Numbered from the stretch's first letter, positions 35,901-45,336 are shown. The stretch: DNA of 64,000 bases from Oceanospirillum sp047518265 (GCA_047518265.1 JAKZRG010000005.1:1-64000), one strand, 5' to 3'. The notes: generated from the sequence alone by a model not told the origin. Numbers and translations are program-made.

Positions 35901-36458
35901 TCACTTCTTCTTTTTACGTTTTTTAGCCGATGGGTTTTTATCGCTTGTACTGGCATCTTGACTACTTGGTTGGCCCTGCTCTTCCTGTAAGCGGCTAATT
36001 TCCTTATCGGAAGGCACATAAACCACGACGGTATCGGAGAACTGATCATGCCAAGTGGTTTTATTTTTTGAGACCAGCATCCAGAGAAAACCCAGCCCTG
36101 CGCAGAGTAAAGATACCGTTGCAGAGAGAAAACGCATCAAGGCCTGTGTCGGTGACATAGCCGTGCCATCATTATTCTGTACCCGAATACGCCAAGCCTG
36201 CATGCCCAGAGTCTGTCCGGTACGTAGCCAGAAGAAGGCAAAAAAGCCAAAGGTCATAATAAACAGAAAGCTTTGAAAACCAGGGCCTGCGCTATCGGTC
36301 ATGGCATCGGCTTCCACAAAGGGAAGTCGGGCAAAACCGGCAAATAACCATAGGGCAGTAATAATCAGAAAATCATACAGCAAACCACCTAAACGACGGG
36401 TTAAGTTGGCAGGTTGTGTCCATTGCTGATTGGGGAACTGACGCCCGCGTTGAAACAT
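35901..36458 (-). CDS. RDD-family membrane protein
   Basis: A 185-residue protein with an RDD domain: R-R-L-G-G-L-L-Y-D-F near residue 25 (the R and D of the family name), three to four hydrophobic helices, and G-M-Q-A-W-R-I-R-V in the middle. A charged Lys-rich cytoplasmic tail ends the protein. Function of RDD proteins is poorly defined; some take part in transport or ion homeostasis. ATG 36458 is preferred to TTG 36464. It lies in line after lptF-lptG but 127 bp away, so cotranscription is possible. Confidence 0.8.
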   Translation of the reverse strand: MFQRGRQFPNQQWTQPANLTRRLGGLLYDFLIITALWLFAGFARLPFVEADAMTDSAGPGFQSFLFIMTFGFFAFFWLRTGQTLGMQAWRIRVQNNDGTAMSPTQALMRFLSATVSLLCAGLGFLWMLVSKNKTTWHDQFSDTVVVYVPSDKEISRLQEEQGQPSSQDASTSDKNPSAKKRKKKK

Positions 36459-36585
36459 ATTCAATACTCTAAGGTTAATAATAAAAGTGTAAAGCCGGAG
36501 CCAATCAAAGCCCTAAGTCATTAAACCTCTCAGTAAGGCTTCTGTGGCTTAAGACTTTGTTGGATTTTCAATCGCTATCTTTAAG

Positions 36586-37650
36586 CTAGCCACTGCGTCG
36601 AATTAAGACGGCACCATAAAGCGCACAGGCTATGGCTGGGACTAAGATAGCCCAAATAGGTTCAAAGCCATATACGACACTGGCAGGGCCTAAAAGATCC
36701 TGAATGTATTTTACGGATAACCCCACAATGACACCGCTAAAGACTCGGGTGCCAGCTGGGGCTGAACGCAAAGGACCGAAAACAAAAGAGGCCGCGACCA
36801 AAACCAAGGAGCCTATGGTGATGGGCATTAACATTTTTTGCCAAAAGGCGAGCAGGTGATCATGGGATTTTAAACCACGTTCTTCCAAATATTGAGAGTA
36901 TTGCCAGAGTTCACTGGGGGCCATATAGCGTTCATTAATGATGATCATCTTCATCAAATCAGGCGTTAAACCGGTTTCCCAGCGCCATTGTTCAAGCTGT
37001 TCTTCTTGTATACCTTGAGCGGTGACCTTGCTGGTTTGGACATCTTTTAATATCCAGCTCTTGCCGTCATAAGTACCGGATCTAGCGTAGAGCATCTGAT
37101 CCATCTCTTTGGTTTCTTCGTTAAAGACATAACGGGAGATACCAAATAAACGGCCATTGGCCTGCATGGAGGCAAAATAGAAGTATTCGTTGCCTTCCCT
37201 ATGCCAAACCCCGCGACCGGTTTTAACCCTTTCGTTACCGGATTTTTTTAGGATACGGTAGTTTTGTGCGTCAATTTCAGTGACAGGAGAGACATATTCA
37301 CCAATCAAGAAAGTGACAAGCATAATGGCCAGCATGGGTTTCATGACGGAGCCAATAATACGCACAATGGAGACACCGGCGGCACGGATCACCGATAGCT
37401 CATTACTACTGGCCAGTGCGCCTAAGCCGATTAAGGAACCCACCATTACGCCTACGGGCACCAAGTCATAAATTCGCCGGGGCACTGTCATAGCAACAAA
37501 ATACAGGGCATGGGTAATCTGATAGGTTTTATTCAGATCATCCAGTTCATTGACTAATGCTAGGAGTACGTCCAAGCCCAGTAGTAAGGTTTCTACCACC
37601 AGAATGGAACTCAATACGCTGACAGCGATATAACGGTCTAATGTTTTCAT
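36586..37650 (-). CDS. lptG: LPS export permease LptG
   Basis: A 354-residue inner-membrane subunit of the LptB2FG ABC transporter, which extracts lipopolysaccharide from the inner membrane into the Lpt bridge. The start MKTLDRYIAVSVLSSILVVE, six helices (three at each end) and a central periplasmic beta-jellyroll (about residues 130-265) are family features. It follows lptF after only 5 bp, the usual arrangement. LptB is elsewhere in the genome. Confidence 0.95.
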   Translation of the reverse strand: MKTLDRYIAVSVLSSILVVETLLLGLDVLLALVNELDDLNKTYQITHALYFVAMTVPRRIYDLVPVGVMVGSLIGLGALASSNELSVIRAAGVSIVRIIGSVMKPMLAIMLVTFLIGEYVSPVTEIDAQNYRILKKSGNERVKTGRGVWHREGNEYFYFASMQANGRLFGISRYVFNEETKEMDQMLYARSGTYDGKSWILKDVQTSKVTAQGIQEEQLEQWRWETGLTPDLMKMIIINERYMAPSELWQYSQYLEERGLKSHDHLLAFWQKMLMPITIGSLVLVAASFVFGPLRSAPAGTRVFSGVIVGLSVKYIQDLLGPASVVYGFEPIWAILVPAIACALYGAVLIRRSG

Positions 37651-37655
37651 CAGCT

Positions 37656-38789
37656 TTATACCGCCCCTTCCGCTGTTTTATCTGCTTCCGGTTTGTTTGG
37701 TGTTTTAGGTTTGGAGCGACTTAAAACATGTTCTTTCATTAATAAACCAATGGCAATTAGGAAGAACACCAGATGCACGGCCCACATACCGATAGCCGGG
37801 TCTAAACGACCCTTTTCCAACATGCCTTGTACCGAAATCAGAGCGCTTAAATAGAATATATGCAGGAATACCGCAGGGAAAAGTTTGGCGAAACGGCCCT
37901 GACGTGGCCGAACGTAACTCAGTGGCACGGCAATTAGGGTGACGATGATGACCATTAGAGGTAGAGAGATACGCCACTGGACACCGGCAATATGGGCCGG
38001 TTTACTGGAACCCCAGATCTTAGATGTCGGCAGTTGACGTACTTTAACAGAGCGACGTCCTGAGCTTTTTTCTGCCAGACGTACGGCGTAACGTTCAAAG
38101 CCCAGCATATTGAAATCTTTATGGCCTGCTTGACCTTCGGTACGGGCACCATTTTCTAACACTAAAAAACGGCTACCGGTTTTCTCGTCCAGGTATTGAT
38201 AACCCAGTTCTGCCCGGAAGACGGCTGTACGGTTTTCACCTTTATCGCCTTTAATCTCCTGAGCTAAAAATACACCACGCATCTGGGTATTTTGCTCTGA
38301 CAGCTTTTCGCTATAGACCACCTGTCGACCGGAAAATTTCTGGAAGCGCCCGGCCTTAATGGTGGAAAAGTCCATGCGCCGTTTCTGGTCTTCAAAAATA
38401 GCCGCCGCCTTGGCTTCACTGTAGGGGGTTAACCAAAGACTAAAACTACCGACAATACTGGCTACAAAGAGACCGCAGCATAGGGTATAGACTAGAAGGC
38501 GTGTGGGCGTGAAACCACAGGCCAAGAGTACCCCCATCTCATTTTCCTGATACAAGCGGCCATAGGCCAGCATCACCGCCAGGAAAAAGCCCAAAGGTAA
38601 AATCAGTTCCAATACAGAGGGCAATTGCAGCAGTAACAGGCTCCAAAGAAAATCCAGAGACAGAGAGCCTTCAGCGATATCTTCAAACAGGTCAATAAAG
38701 CGGCCACCCAAAATAATCAGTAGCAGTACCAGAGTGACCGCCGTCATGGTCTCCAGTACTTCACGAATCAGGTAACGAAATATAATCAA
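37656..38789 (-). CDS. lptF: LPS export permease LptF
   Basis: A 377-residue partner of LptG in LPS extraction. It begins IIFRYLIREVLETM and has helices at both ends with a periplasmic jellyroll between (about residues 130-265). The pattern GRLYQENEMGVLLACGF is the cytoplasmic coupling helix that contacts LptB. The start is an unusual TTG at 38789 with AGGAG 6 bases upstream, and no better ATG is available. The gene is divergent from pepA, a neighbourhood shared by many gammaproteobacteria. Confidence 0.94.
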   Translation of the reverse strand: MIIFRYLIREVLETMTAVTLVLLLIILGGRFIDLFEDIAEGSLSLDFLWSLLLLQLPSVLELILPLGFFLAVMLAYGRLYQENEMGVLLACGFTPTRLLVYTLCCGLFVASIVGSFSLWLTPYSEAKAAAIFEDQKRRMDFSTIKAGRFQKFSGRQVVYSEKLSEQNTQMRGVFLAQEIKGDKGENRTAVFRAELGYQYLDEKTGSRFLVLENGARTEGQAGHKDFNMLGFERYAVRLAEKSSGRRSVKVRQLPTSKIWGSSKPAHIAGVQWRISLPLMVIIVTLIAVPLSYVRPRQGRFAKLFPAVFLHIFYLSALISVQGMLEKGRLDPAIGMWAVHLVFFLIAIGLLMKEHVLSRSKPKTPNKPEADKTAEGAV

Positions 38790-39001
38790 AAGTGGCTCCT
38801 GTGATTCTTTTTCCGGTCATCGTCAGTCATACCCTATTAATTTCATCAGGTATCGGCGTATCCGGCTTTCCGTTCAGTTATGCATTGCGTAAACTGAGGG
38901 CAATAGTTGAGAGTCTTTTCTCAGCGGGCAAATTATCCAATAACGCTTCTCTTTTGTCTTGTTAGTATTTTTATCTTATTAGTCTATTTTGTGGAGTCTC
39001 T

Positions 39002-40480
39002 ATGCAGTTTATCGCAACAACTCAGACGTTAACTGAATTAAATAAAGATTGTGTCGTCGCTTTTGTAGCAGCAGATGGTGAATTGGGCGCTGTTGCTCAG
39101 GAGCTGGATCAAGCTTGTAATGGTTTAGTGACGAAAATTATCGAGCAGGGTGACTTTACCGGTAAACAGGGCCAAACCCTATTACTGCCTGTTGTTGATG
39201 GCTTAGCGGCGCAACGTCTTCTGTTAGTGGGTGTAGGTAAAGCGGATGAGTTGAACGATGGCAAATATCGTTCACTTATCACAGGTATGATCAACGCCGT
39301 TAAGGGCAGCAAGATCAGTTCATTGGCACTGAATCTGGACGAAGTCGCGCTGAAAAGCAGTCATGACAACGCTTGGAAAGCCCGTTTACTGGCAGAAAAT
39401 ACCGAAACAGCGCTGTATGTCTTCGATCAGATGAAGAGTAAACAAGCGGATGAATTAGCCCTGAATGAGATTACTCTGGCCAGTCAGGATAAAGACGCTG
39501 TTGAAGCGGCTCTGTCTGTGGGACAAGCCACGGGTCAGGGTATGAATGTTACCCGTGACCTAGGCAACTTGCCGGGTAATTTTTGTACGCCGGTTTTCCT
39601 AGCGGAACAAGCGGAGCTGATGGTTACTGATTGCGACGAGATGACGCTGACCGTACTGGATGAAGACCAGATGGCCGAACTGGGTATGAATTGTATGCTA
39701 TCTGTGGGTGAAGGTAGTGTAGAGCCGTCTCGTTTGATCGCTGTAGAATATAAAGGCGCAGGTGATGAACAGCCCCATGTACTGGTTGGTAAGGGTGTTA
39801 CCTTTGACTCCGGTGGTATCAGCCTGAAGCCGGGCGCCGGTATGGACGAGATGAAATACGATATGTGTGGTGCTGCCAGCGTCATGGGCACACTGCAGGT
39901 ATTAAAAGCATTGAAGCCTAAGGTCAATGTTGTGGGTGTTGTAGCTGCTGTTGAAAATATGCCAGCGGGTAACGCGACTAAGCCGGGTGATATCGTGACG
40001 ACGATGTCCGGTAAAACCGTAGAAGTTCTAAATACTGATGCAGAAGGCCGTTTGGTACTGTGTGATGCTCTGACCTATATCGAACGTTTTAATCCAGCGA
40101 CCGTTATTGATATCGCTACTCTGACCGGCGCCTGCATTATCGGTCTGGGCCACCATGCTACAGGCTTACTATCCAATGATGATGACCTGGCCGCTGACTT
40201 ACTGGAATCCGGTATCGAAGCTGCTGACCGTGCTTGGCATCTGCCGCTATGGTCAGAGTATCAATCTCAGCTAGATTCTAACTTTGCCGATATCGCCAAT
40301 ATTGGTGGTCGTCCGGCAGGCACTATCACTGCAGCCTGCTTCCTGTCCCGCTTTACCGAAGACTACCGCTGGGCACACCTGGATATCGCAGGTACCGCTT
40401 GGCACAGTGGCGGTAAAGAGAAAGGCGGCACCGGTCGTCCAGTACCTCTACTGACTCAGTATCTTCTGTCTAAGGTTTAA
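39002..40480 (+). CDS. pepA: Leucyl aminopeptidase PepA
   Basis: A 492-residue M17 metallo-aminopeptidase that removes N-terminal residues in the cytoplasm. In E. coli it also serves as a DNA-binding architectural protein. The catalytic domain carries the two-metal site: GKGVTFDSGGISLKPGAGMD, then the signature NTDAEGRL. The Lys and Arg of those motifs are present. Length matches the family (about 500). The start has GGAG 7 bases upstream. It is divergent from lptF with a 212-bp gap that holds both promoters. Confidence 0.95.
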   Translation: MQFIATTQTLTELNKDCVVAFVAADGELGAVAQELDQACNGLVTKIIEQGDFTGKQGQTLLLPVVDGLAAQRLLLVGVGKADELNDGKYRSLITGMINAVKGSKISSLALNLDEVALKSSHDNAWKARLLAENTETALYVFDQMKSKQADELALNEITLASQDKDAVEAALSVGQATGQGMNVTRDLGNLPGNFCTPVFLAEQAELMVTDCDEMTLTVLDEDQMAELGMNCMLSVGEGSVEPSRLIAVEYKGAGDEQPHVLVGKGVTFDSGGISLKPGAGMDEMKYDMCGAASVMGTLQVLKALKPKVNVVGVVAAVENMPAGNATKPGDIVTTMSGKTVEVLNTDAEGRLVLCDALTYIERFNPATVIDIATLTGACIIGLGHHATGLLSNDDDLAADLLESGIEAADRAWHLPLWSEYQSQLDSNFADIANIGGRPAGTITAACFLSRFTEDYRWAHLDIAGTAWHSGGKEKGGTGRPVPLLTQYLLSKV

Positions 40481-40520
40481 ATACTGATGCAGTGAATCCT
40501 GTTTTAATGGGATAAATTAA

Positions 40521-40557
40521 AAGGCGGTAAGGCTGTAGTGGTCTTGCCGCTTTTTTT
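40521..40557 (+). terminator. pepA terminator
   Basis: A GC-rich stem (GGCGGTAAGGC with GTCTTGCCGC, including G-T pairs) followed by T7, 40 bp after the pepA stop. Confidence 0.85.
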
Positions 40558-40572
40558 GATGGAATAAAAGTT

Positions 40573-41379
40573 ATGGAAATGGCCAAAAAATCAATTATTA
40601 CATGGATAAGTATTGTTAGTGGCTTAGTCACTATTTTACTGATTTTTGAAAATCCTTTTCAAGATAAAGCTAGACTGTTTGCTTATGTGGAGGGTCAGGA
40701 TATAGTCTCTTATGATAAAGAACTAGTTTTTAATTGTGATACATATAATAACTGCAATAGAAAAGATGTCGGGTTGAAAAATAAAATTGATGAGAAATCA
40801 ATTGTAAAGGTATCGTTGAAAAACGAAGGTGAAATTAAAGCCAATAGAGTTCATGTAAAATTTACGGGGTATTACGATACAGCTATAGTGAAAAAAGGAA
40901 GTGAGTTTGAGGAATATGAAAGAGAGATACCTATATATATAGATTACCTGGAAGCTGATGGTGTAGTTGATATATATTATTTGGATAGTGGGCCTTTTGT
41001 TGGTTTATGGTTTATAGAGGATAAACTTTCAATTTCATCTCCTGATAGTGGCAAAGCAAGGCTGCGCTCAGATATCAAAGGAGAGGGAATAGTATGGTAT
41101 TTTGAAAAGTATTATTTCTTTGTTGTCTCGTTGATTTTTATTCTTTTTTATATTGTTTATTTATTGTTGGATGAAAGGCATAAATACAATATGAACGTAT
41201 ATGATGGAGTGAATAAGTCAGTACCTGACTCCATTGGGAATAACAATCCTTCGGAGGATGATTTTGAAAAGAAACTTGTAAAGCTGTCAAAGGCATGGGA
41301 ACTAGGGATTGTTTCAGAAGAGGAATATAAATCTAAGGGAAAAGAAATTCTAGAAAAATCCATTGATGATGAAGTTTGA
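40573..41379 (+). CDS. AT-rich membrane protein with SHOCT-like C-terminus
   Basis: A 268-residue protein of unknown function. An N-terminal helix (about 8-25) and a second at about 178-198 enclose an extracytoplasmic domain of about 150 residues with two close Cys (N-C-D-T-Y-N-N-C). The cytoplasmic C-terminal segment, L-V-K-L-S-K-A-W-E-L-G-I-V-S-E-E-E-Y-K, has the SHOCT pattern of a short helical oligomerisation motif. Base composition is far more AT-rich than pepA next door, as in the 2.5-5.6 kb island, so it may be acquired. It follows the pepA terminator and so must have its own promoter. Confidence 0.65.
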   Translation: MEMAKKSIITWISIVSGLVTILLIFENPFQDKARLFAYVEGQDIVSYDKELVFNCDTYNNCNRKDVGLKNKIDEKSIVKVSLKNEGEIKANRVHVKFTGYYDTAIVKKGSEFEEYEREIPIYIDYLEADGVVDIYYLDSGPFVGLWFIEDKLSISSPDSGKARLRSDIKGEGIVWYFEKYYFFVVSLIFILFYIVYLLLDERHKYNMNVYDGVNKSVPDSIGNNNPSEDDFEKKLVKLSKAWELGIVSEEEYKSKGKEILEKSIDDEV

Positions 41380-41518
41380 ATGTTTTTGATGTATAGGGCT
41401 TAGGTTCTATGATTTATCAGCCTGAAAACTTATTGGAATGTTTGTCAGGTATATATTAATGATAATAAACTGTATACCAATAGGATATTTCTATTTTACA
41501 GATATTTTTCTAACGCCC
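41380..41518. other. Short AT-rich gap between convergent genes
   Basis: No gene and no convincing terminator hairpin seen. Confidence 0.3.
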
Positions 41519-43015
41519 TTAATCACTCGGCCAATGGTGATGATGGCGATCAATCACAAACCTATGCTGGTGCCGAACCGCTTGATGCTGATGTGAGTGG
41601 CTATGGGGTTCAGGCCCTTCCCAGCCTTTATGGTTATGTTGGTGGTGTTCATCGTGAATATGCAGGTGTTGATGGTTTTGTGCCGGGTGCTGATGCCAAA
41701 GATTGAGGGCGGCTGCTTTTGGCCAAGTGATTAGGGCTATTAGGGTTGTCAGTCCTGCGGTCAGTGCTAGGATGATAAACGCGGTTGTCATATCAAAGGT
41801 TGCCCCTAACCATCCGGCCAGTGGATAACAGATTAACCAGCAGGCATGGGACAGTGAAAAGTGGGCGGCAAACAGTGCGGGTCGGTCTTCTTCCTGACAG
41901 GCGCTGCGTAGTAATAACCCGATAGGTGTTTGTACCAGAGAAGCACTAAAACCGATAAGACACCAGAGTAATAATAGTTCGTGGTAATCGGGTTTGAGTA
42001 TGCCGCCTAGTAAAACCAGACTCATCACTGCTGAGCCGGTTAACATCAATAAGCGATCCGAATAATGTTTGAGTAATTTGGGTACTGACAAGGCCGCGGC
42101 AATAGAACCAACTCCTGCTGCGGCGAAGGCTAGGGGCACCATGGATTCAGCCATAGCCAGTTCAGATCGAACATAGACCACGGTATTAACGATCTGCATG
42201 GCACCGACGGCGGAGATGGCGAGATTTAATAGCATCAGGGCTTTGAGTTTTGGGGTATTAAAATAGATACGAATACCAAAACTTAATCGATACCAGAAGC
42301 TATCGTCGGTTTGCTCGCTATTGCTAGGGTTTTCCCGCGTGTCTTTTTCCTCTGCATCTTTTTCTTTTGTATACTTTTCTCCTGTTCCTTCTTTCTTGGA
42401 CTCGCCTGTTTCTGTCGGGTTTTCTTGAGATCTATTGTGTGGGTTTCTACTGGGTAAGGTGACGGAAAGTACCAATAAAGCCGAGATAACAAAGGCGATG
42501 GCATTCAGCGAAAACAAGGCATTAAAGTTAACCACGGTCAGTAATAGTGCAGCGATAGTTGGACTGAGCAGGTTTTCTAGATCATAGGCCATACGGGATA
42601 GAGACAATGCCTGAGTATAGTCTTCTTCATTGGGTAGGATATCGGGTATCGTTGCCTGAAACGTTGGTGTAAACAGAGCCGAACAGGTATTCAGCAAAAA
42701 GATCAGCAGGTAGATCTGCCATAGGGCATCCACAAAGGGTAAGGCGACGACCGTGCTGGCCCGTAGTAGATCCAGTATTACCATAAAGCGTCGACGAGAC
42801 ACCTTGGGTGATAGGGTTCCGGCTAAAGGAGAAATCACCACATAGGCCAGCATTTTTAATGCTAGAGCATACCCCAGTACCAAACCGGCATCGCCTTCGG
42901 CCAAATCATAGGCTAAAAGGGCCAAGGCCACTGAGGTAAAACCGGTACCAAATAGCGCGATCACCTGAGCACTAAACAGGTGCCGAAAGGTGCGCTGTTG
43001 CAGCAGAGCGAACAT
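41519..43015 (-). CDS. MFS exporter with charged loop and His-rich C-terminal tail
   Basis: A 498-residue 12-helix major-facilitator protein of the EntS/MFS_3 type. The cytoplasmic loop between the halves is expanded with a Glu/Lys/Thr-rich stretch (about residues 195-240). The last 60 residues are extraordinarily rich in His (for example H-Q-H-L-H-I-H-D-E-H-H-Q-H-N-H, and a final H-H-H-H). Such tails bind Zn, Ni or Co. Together with neighbouring HupE/UreJ-like and His-rich proteins, this points to a metal or metallophore exporter. GGAGGG precedes the ATG. A striking palindrome lies upstream. Confidence 0.82.
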   Translation of the reverse strand: MFALLQQRTFRHLFSAQVIALFGTGFTSVALALLAYDLAEGDAGLVLGYALALKMLAYVVISPLAGTLSPKVSRRRFMVILDLLRASTVVALPFVDALWQIYLLIFLLNTCSALFTPTFQATIPDILPNEEDYTQALSLSRMAYDLENLLSPTIAALLLTVVNFNALFSLNAIAFVISALLVLSVTLPSRNPHNRSQENPTETGESKKEGTGEKYTKEKDAEEKDTRENPSNSEQTDDSFWYRLSFGIRIYFNTPKLKALMLLNLAISAVGAMQIVNTVVYVRSELAMAESMVPLAFAAAGVGSIAAALSVPKLLKHYSDRLLMLTGSAVMSLVLLGGILKPDYHELLLLWCLIGFSASLVQTPIGLLLRSACQEEDRPALFAAHFSLSHACWLICYPLAGWLGATFDMTTAFIILALTAGLTTLIALITWPKAAALNLWHQHPAQNHQHLHIHDEHHQHNHKGWEGPEPHSHSHQHQAVRHQHRFVIDRHHHHWPSD

Positions 43016-43043
43016 AGGCCCTCCAAAGCAAGACAGAAGTATA

Positions 43044-43090
43044 GGGACGACCTATTTGAGAAGTAATATATTCATCAAATAGGTCGTCCC
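43044..43090. promoter_or_regulatory. 16-bp perfect inverted repeat upstream of the MFS gene
   Basis: GGGACGACCTATTTGA (43044-43059) and its exact complement TCAAATAGGTCGTCCC (43075-43090) flank 15 AT-rich bases. No T-run follows on either strand, so a simple intrinsic terminator is unlikely. It lies 29 bp before the MFS start, between it and the anchor-protein gene, and could be an operator or an mRNA control hairpin. Confidence 0.6.
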
Positions 43091-43167
43091 ATTATTAAGG
43101 TGCTTCTGAAAAAAGCATGTATCAGTTTAGCTTTTCATCGACACCTCAAATGTAAAAAGTGAAAAGG

Positions 43168-43914
43168 TTACATCACTCGTTTGATGGCCTGATAGTCCCC
43201 TGATATCTCCAGTGTCACGGTGACATCACCGCCAGAACGATTACGCCAAAACCAACCGTGACTGCCGTCGAAAGCCGCGGTTAACTGGCCGTTATCGCCC
43301 GTTACATTACGGCCTTTGTTATAACCGTAGTAGTTGGTATAGGCGTTATCCGCATGAGTATCAAAGTTGACCTTGCCGCCACTGGCTATCCAGTTGTAGT
43401 TAACCTTAGCGCCTTTTTTCATCGCCAGTTTTAGCTCTGCGGCGGCTCCCGGTACTAGCTTGATCACTCGTTGTGCAGGATTAACCAGAAGAGGTTTTGC
43501 CGTTTCAGGCTTAACGACAGCAGGCGCTGTTGTTTGTGCTATGTTTTGGACCGGTTGCGCTACGTTTTGAATCGGTTGAGAAACGGTTTTTACTAGCGCG
43601 ACAGGTGTTGTTTTATCCACAGGGCTGGCGGGTATCTTATCCATCTCTGATTGCTGTGCCTCTAGTTTCTGTATCTCAGGTTTCTGTGCTTTGGCTTCCT
43701 GTGCCCCCGATTCCCTGGCTAAGGAAGTTTTTATCTCGCCCATCTGAGCCAATCCTAAGCTTTTACCGATACCTGTAGGGTCAATGGCATATTCTGCCGG
43801 TAAAACGACAGTAATCAGTAATACGCCAGCCACTACGGCAGCGGCCAGAGTGGATAACAGCAGTTGCTTGCTGGAAGGTAGTTGGTCTGCATTGGGTATA
43901 TTTGAGTTGTACAT
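43168..43914 (-). CDS. Transmembrane anchor protein of the metal locus
   Basis: A 248-residue protein. One helix (about 18-40) is followed by the segment P-A-E-Y-A-I-D-P-T-G-I-G-K-S-L-G-L, seen in 'transmembrane anchor' proteins found beside heavy-metal efflux and HupE genes. A low-complexity Ala/Gln/Pro/Val linker (65-140) leads to a C-terminal domain with G-G-K-V-N-F-D-T-H-A-D and D-G-S-H-G-W-F-W-R-N-R. That domain has several His/Asp that could meet metal or a membrane partner. Function is not known. It shares direction with its metal-locus neighbours. Confidence 0.7.
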   Translation of the reverse strand: MYNSNIPNADQLPSSKQLLLSTLAAAVVAGVLLITVVLPAEYAIDPTGIGKSLGLAQMGEIKTSLARESGAQEAKAQKPEIQKLEAQQSEMDKIPASPVDKTTPVALVKTVSQPIQNVAQPVQNIAQTTAPAVVKPETAKPLLVNPAQRVIKLVPGAAAELKLAMKKGAKVNYNWIASGGKVNFDTHADNAYTNYYGYNKGRNVTGDNGQLTAAFDGSHGWFWRNRSGGDVTVTLEISGDYQAIKRVM

Positions 43915-44069
43915 AATTTAAAACCTATATAAAGCGGTGCCAATTTTTATTGATCACTACAGATGGATCTATTTGGCCCCTGAAACGACACAAAAAATGG
44001 AAACTTCATCCAGAGAATGGCTAATACCTATTGTTTATCTGGATAGATCAAACGTGTTGAGCAAGGTAA

Positions 44070-44777
44070 TCAGGCGACAAAAAAGCCCACTAACTGATAA
44101 CCCAACAACATAAATCCAGCACTCATTAGCGCTACATTAGCCAGATAAGCGTGACGTAAAAATCCGCTATGGCGACGCCAGTAACCCATCAAAATCAGAA
44201 TAATACTGAGGGCCATAAGCTGTCCGAGCTCTACGCCCACATTAAAGGCGATTAGGTTGGCGAGCAGGCCGTCGGGGGAGATATCAAAGTCCTGAATCTT
44301 GGTGGCTAAACCAAAACCATGGAAAAAACCAAAGACCAGAGTGGCTATCTTGGTATTGGGCTGTACGCCAAACCAACGCTGAAAAGCGCCAAGATTATCC
44401 AAGGCTTTATACGCCACGGATAAGCCGATAATGGCATCGATAATGTAGGCATTGGCTTGGATATCAAAGTAGACGCCCAGCAATAGGGTGGTGGAATGAC
44501 CCACAGCAAACAGACTGACGTAGATGCCGACGTGGCGGATCTTATAGAGGAAAAAAATCACCCCAACAAGAAACAGCAGGTGATCGTAACCTGTGACCAT
44601 ATGCTTGGCACCCAGATAGATAAAGGGCAGCAGATGCACGCCACTGATCTCTTGGATATAACCCTGATCACCCACGGTAACGCCGTGAGCAAATAAGACT
44701 TCGGAGAAAAACAACAGGCTGATAAGCGCAAGTAATGACGTAGGCGCTAATCGTCCTCGAAAAAAAGGCATCGACAT
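44070..44777 (-). CDS. HupE/UreJ-family membrane protein
   Basis: A roughly 235-residue inner-membrane protein with a signal-like first helix and about six more helices. HupE/UreJ hallmarks are G-A-K-H-M-V-T-G-Y-D-H-L-L-F-L, F-A-V-G-H-S-T-T-L-L and F-F-H-G-F-G-L-A. Members are secondary nickel or cobalt permeases; this branch (UreJ_2) is often found near metal-efflux genes. ATG 44777 follows a GGAT element at suitable spacing, and GTG 44789 is the alternative. No hydrogenase or urease genes are nearby. Confidence 0.82.
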   Translation of the reverse strand: MSMPFFRGRLAPTSLLALISLLFFSEVLFAHGVTVGDQGYIQEISGVHLLPFIYLGAKHMVTGYDHLLFLVGVIFFLYKIRHVGIYVSLFAVGHSTTLLLGVYFDIQANAYIIDAIIGLSVAYKALDNLGAFQRWFGVQPNTKIATLVFGFFHGFGLATKIQDFDISPDGLLANLIAFNVGVELGQLMALSIILILMGYWRRHSGFLRHAYLANVALMSAGFMLLGYQLVGFFVA

Positions 44778-44913
44778 AAATAGATCCACAAAAAATATTT
44801 TACGGTGATCCTCTTATTGATGACTTAAGCAAACAGATCGTCGGAATATGGTGCTAAAGAGCACTCGAAAAAAGACAGATCCGTGACGGCTATAAGTAAA
44901 AAATAGAGGGATT

Positions 44914-45336
44914 TCAGGCGTAAAAAGCTATTTTTGGTGGACGAATAGGAGGAGATTGCCGGAAAGAGACGGAGGTATAGGGAACGTGTATTGGGCTATA
45001 CCGGGGGCTAGGCAGACTTACCGCAACTTGTAGCAGGGGATAGGCATTTTCATGGCTGTGATCTGCTGGATTATGGCCATGGAGATGGTTAGACCGTTGC
45101 TCGTCGTGATCGCCATCATCATGAGTATGCTGATTGTTTGTGATTGTACCCGCCGCTTCAACCGGCGTTAGCTGATGATGATCCAAAGCTTCCTGTTGGC
45201 TAAAGGCCAAAGGATTATGCTGAGCCACAAACAATTGCGGCAGCATCAACAAGGCAGGCAAAAGCAACGCAAGCATAAGGTATTGTACCTTGCTACGAGT
45301 CTGCATAAGCCGGGATGTTGTCAGCGGATGTCTCAT
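44914..45336 (-). CDS. Small secreted His-rich protein, probable metal binder
   Basis: A 140-residue protein. A hydrophobic segment at about 19-38 (YLMLALLLPALLMLPQLFVA) acts as a signal or anchor. The middle is a His/Asp-rich region (N-N-Q-H-T-H-D-D-G-D-H-D-E, then H-L-H-G-H, H-S-H), and the C-terminus ends P-P-I-R-P-P-K, as in small proteins beside zinc and cobalt transporters. No catalytic motif. It probably buffers or delivers metal in the periplasm for the HupE-like protein that follows 137 bp downstream. Confidence 0.65.
   Translation of the reverse strand: MRHPLTTSRLMQTRSKVQYLMLALLLPALLMLPQLFVAQHNPLAFSQQEALDHHQLTPVEAAGTITNNQHTHDDGDHDEQRSNHLHGHNPADHSHENAYPLLQVAVSLPSPRYSPIHVPYTSVSFRQSPPIRPPKIAFYA

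Noticed and set aside
42283..42504. Minus-strand 73-codon Lys/Arg-rich frame inside the MFS gene
   Set aside because: It is an out-of-frame reading of the charged loop of the exporter and has no start signal.
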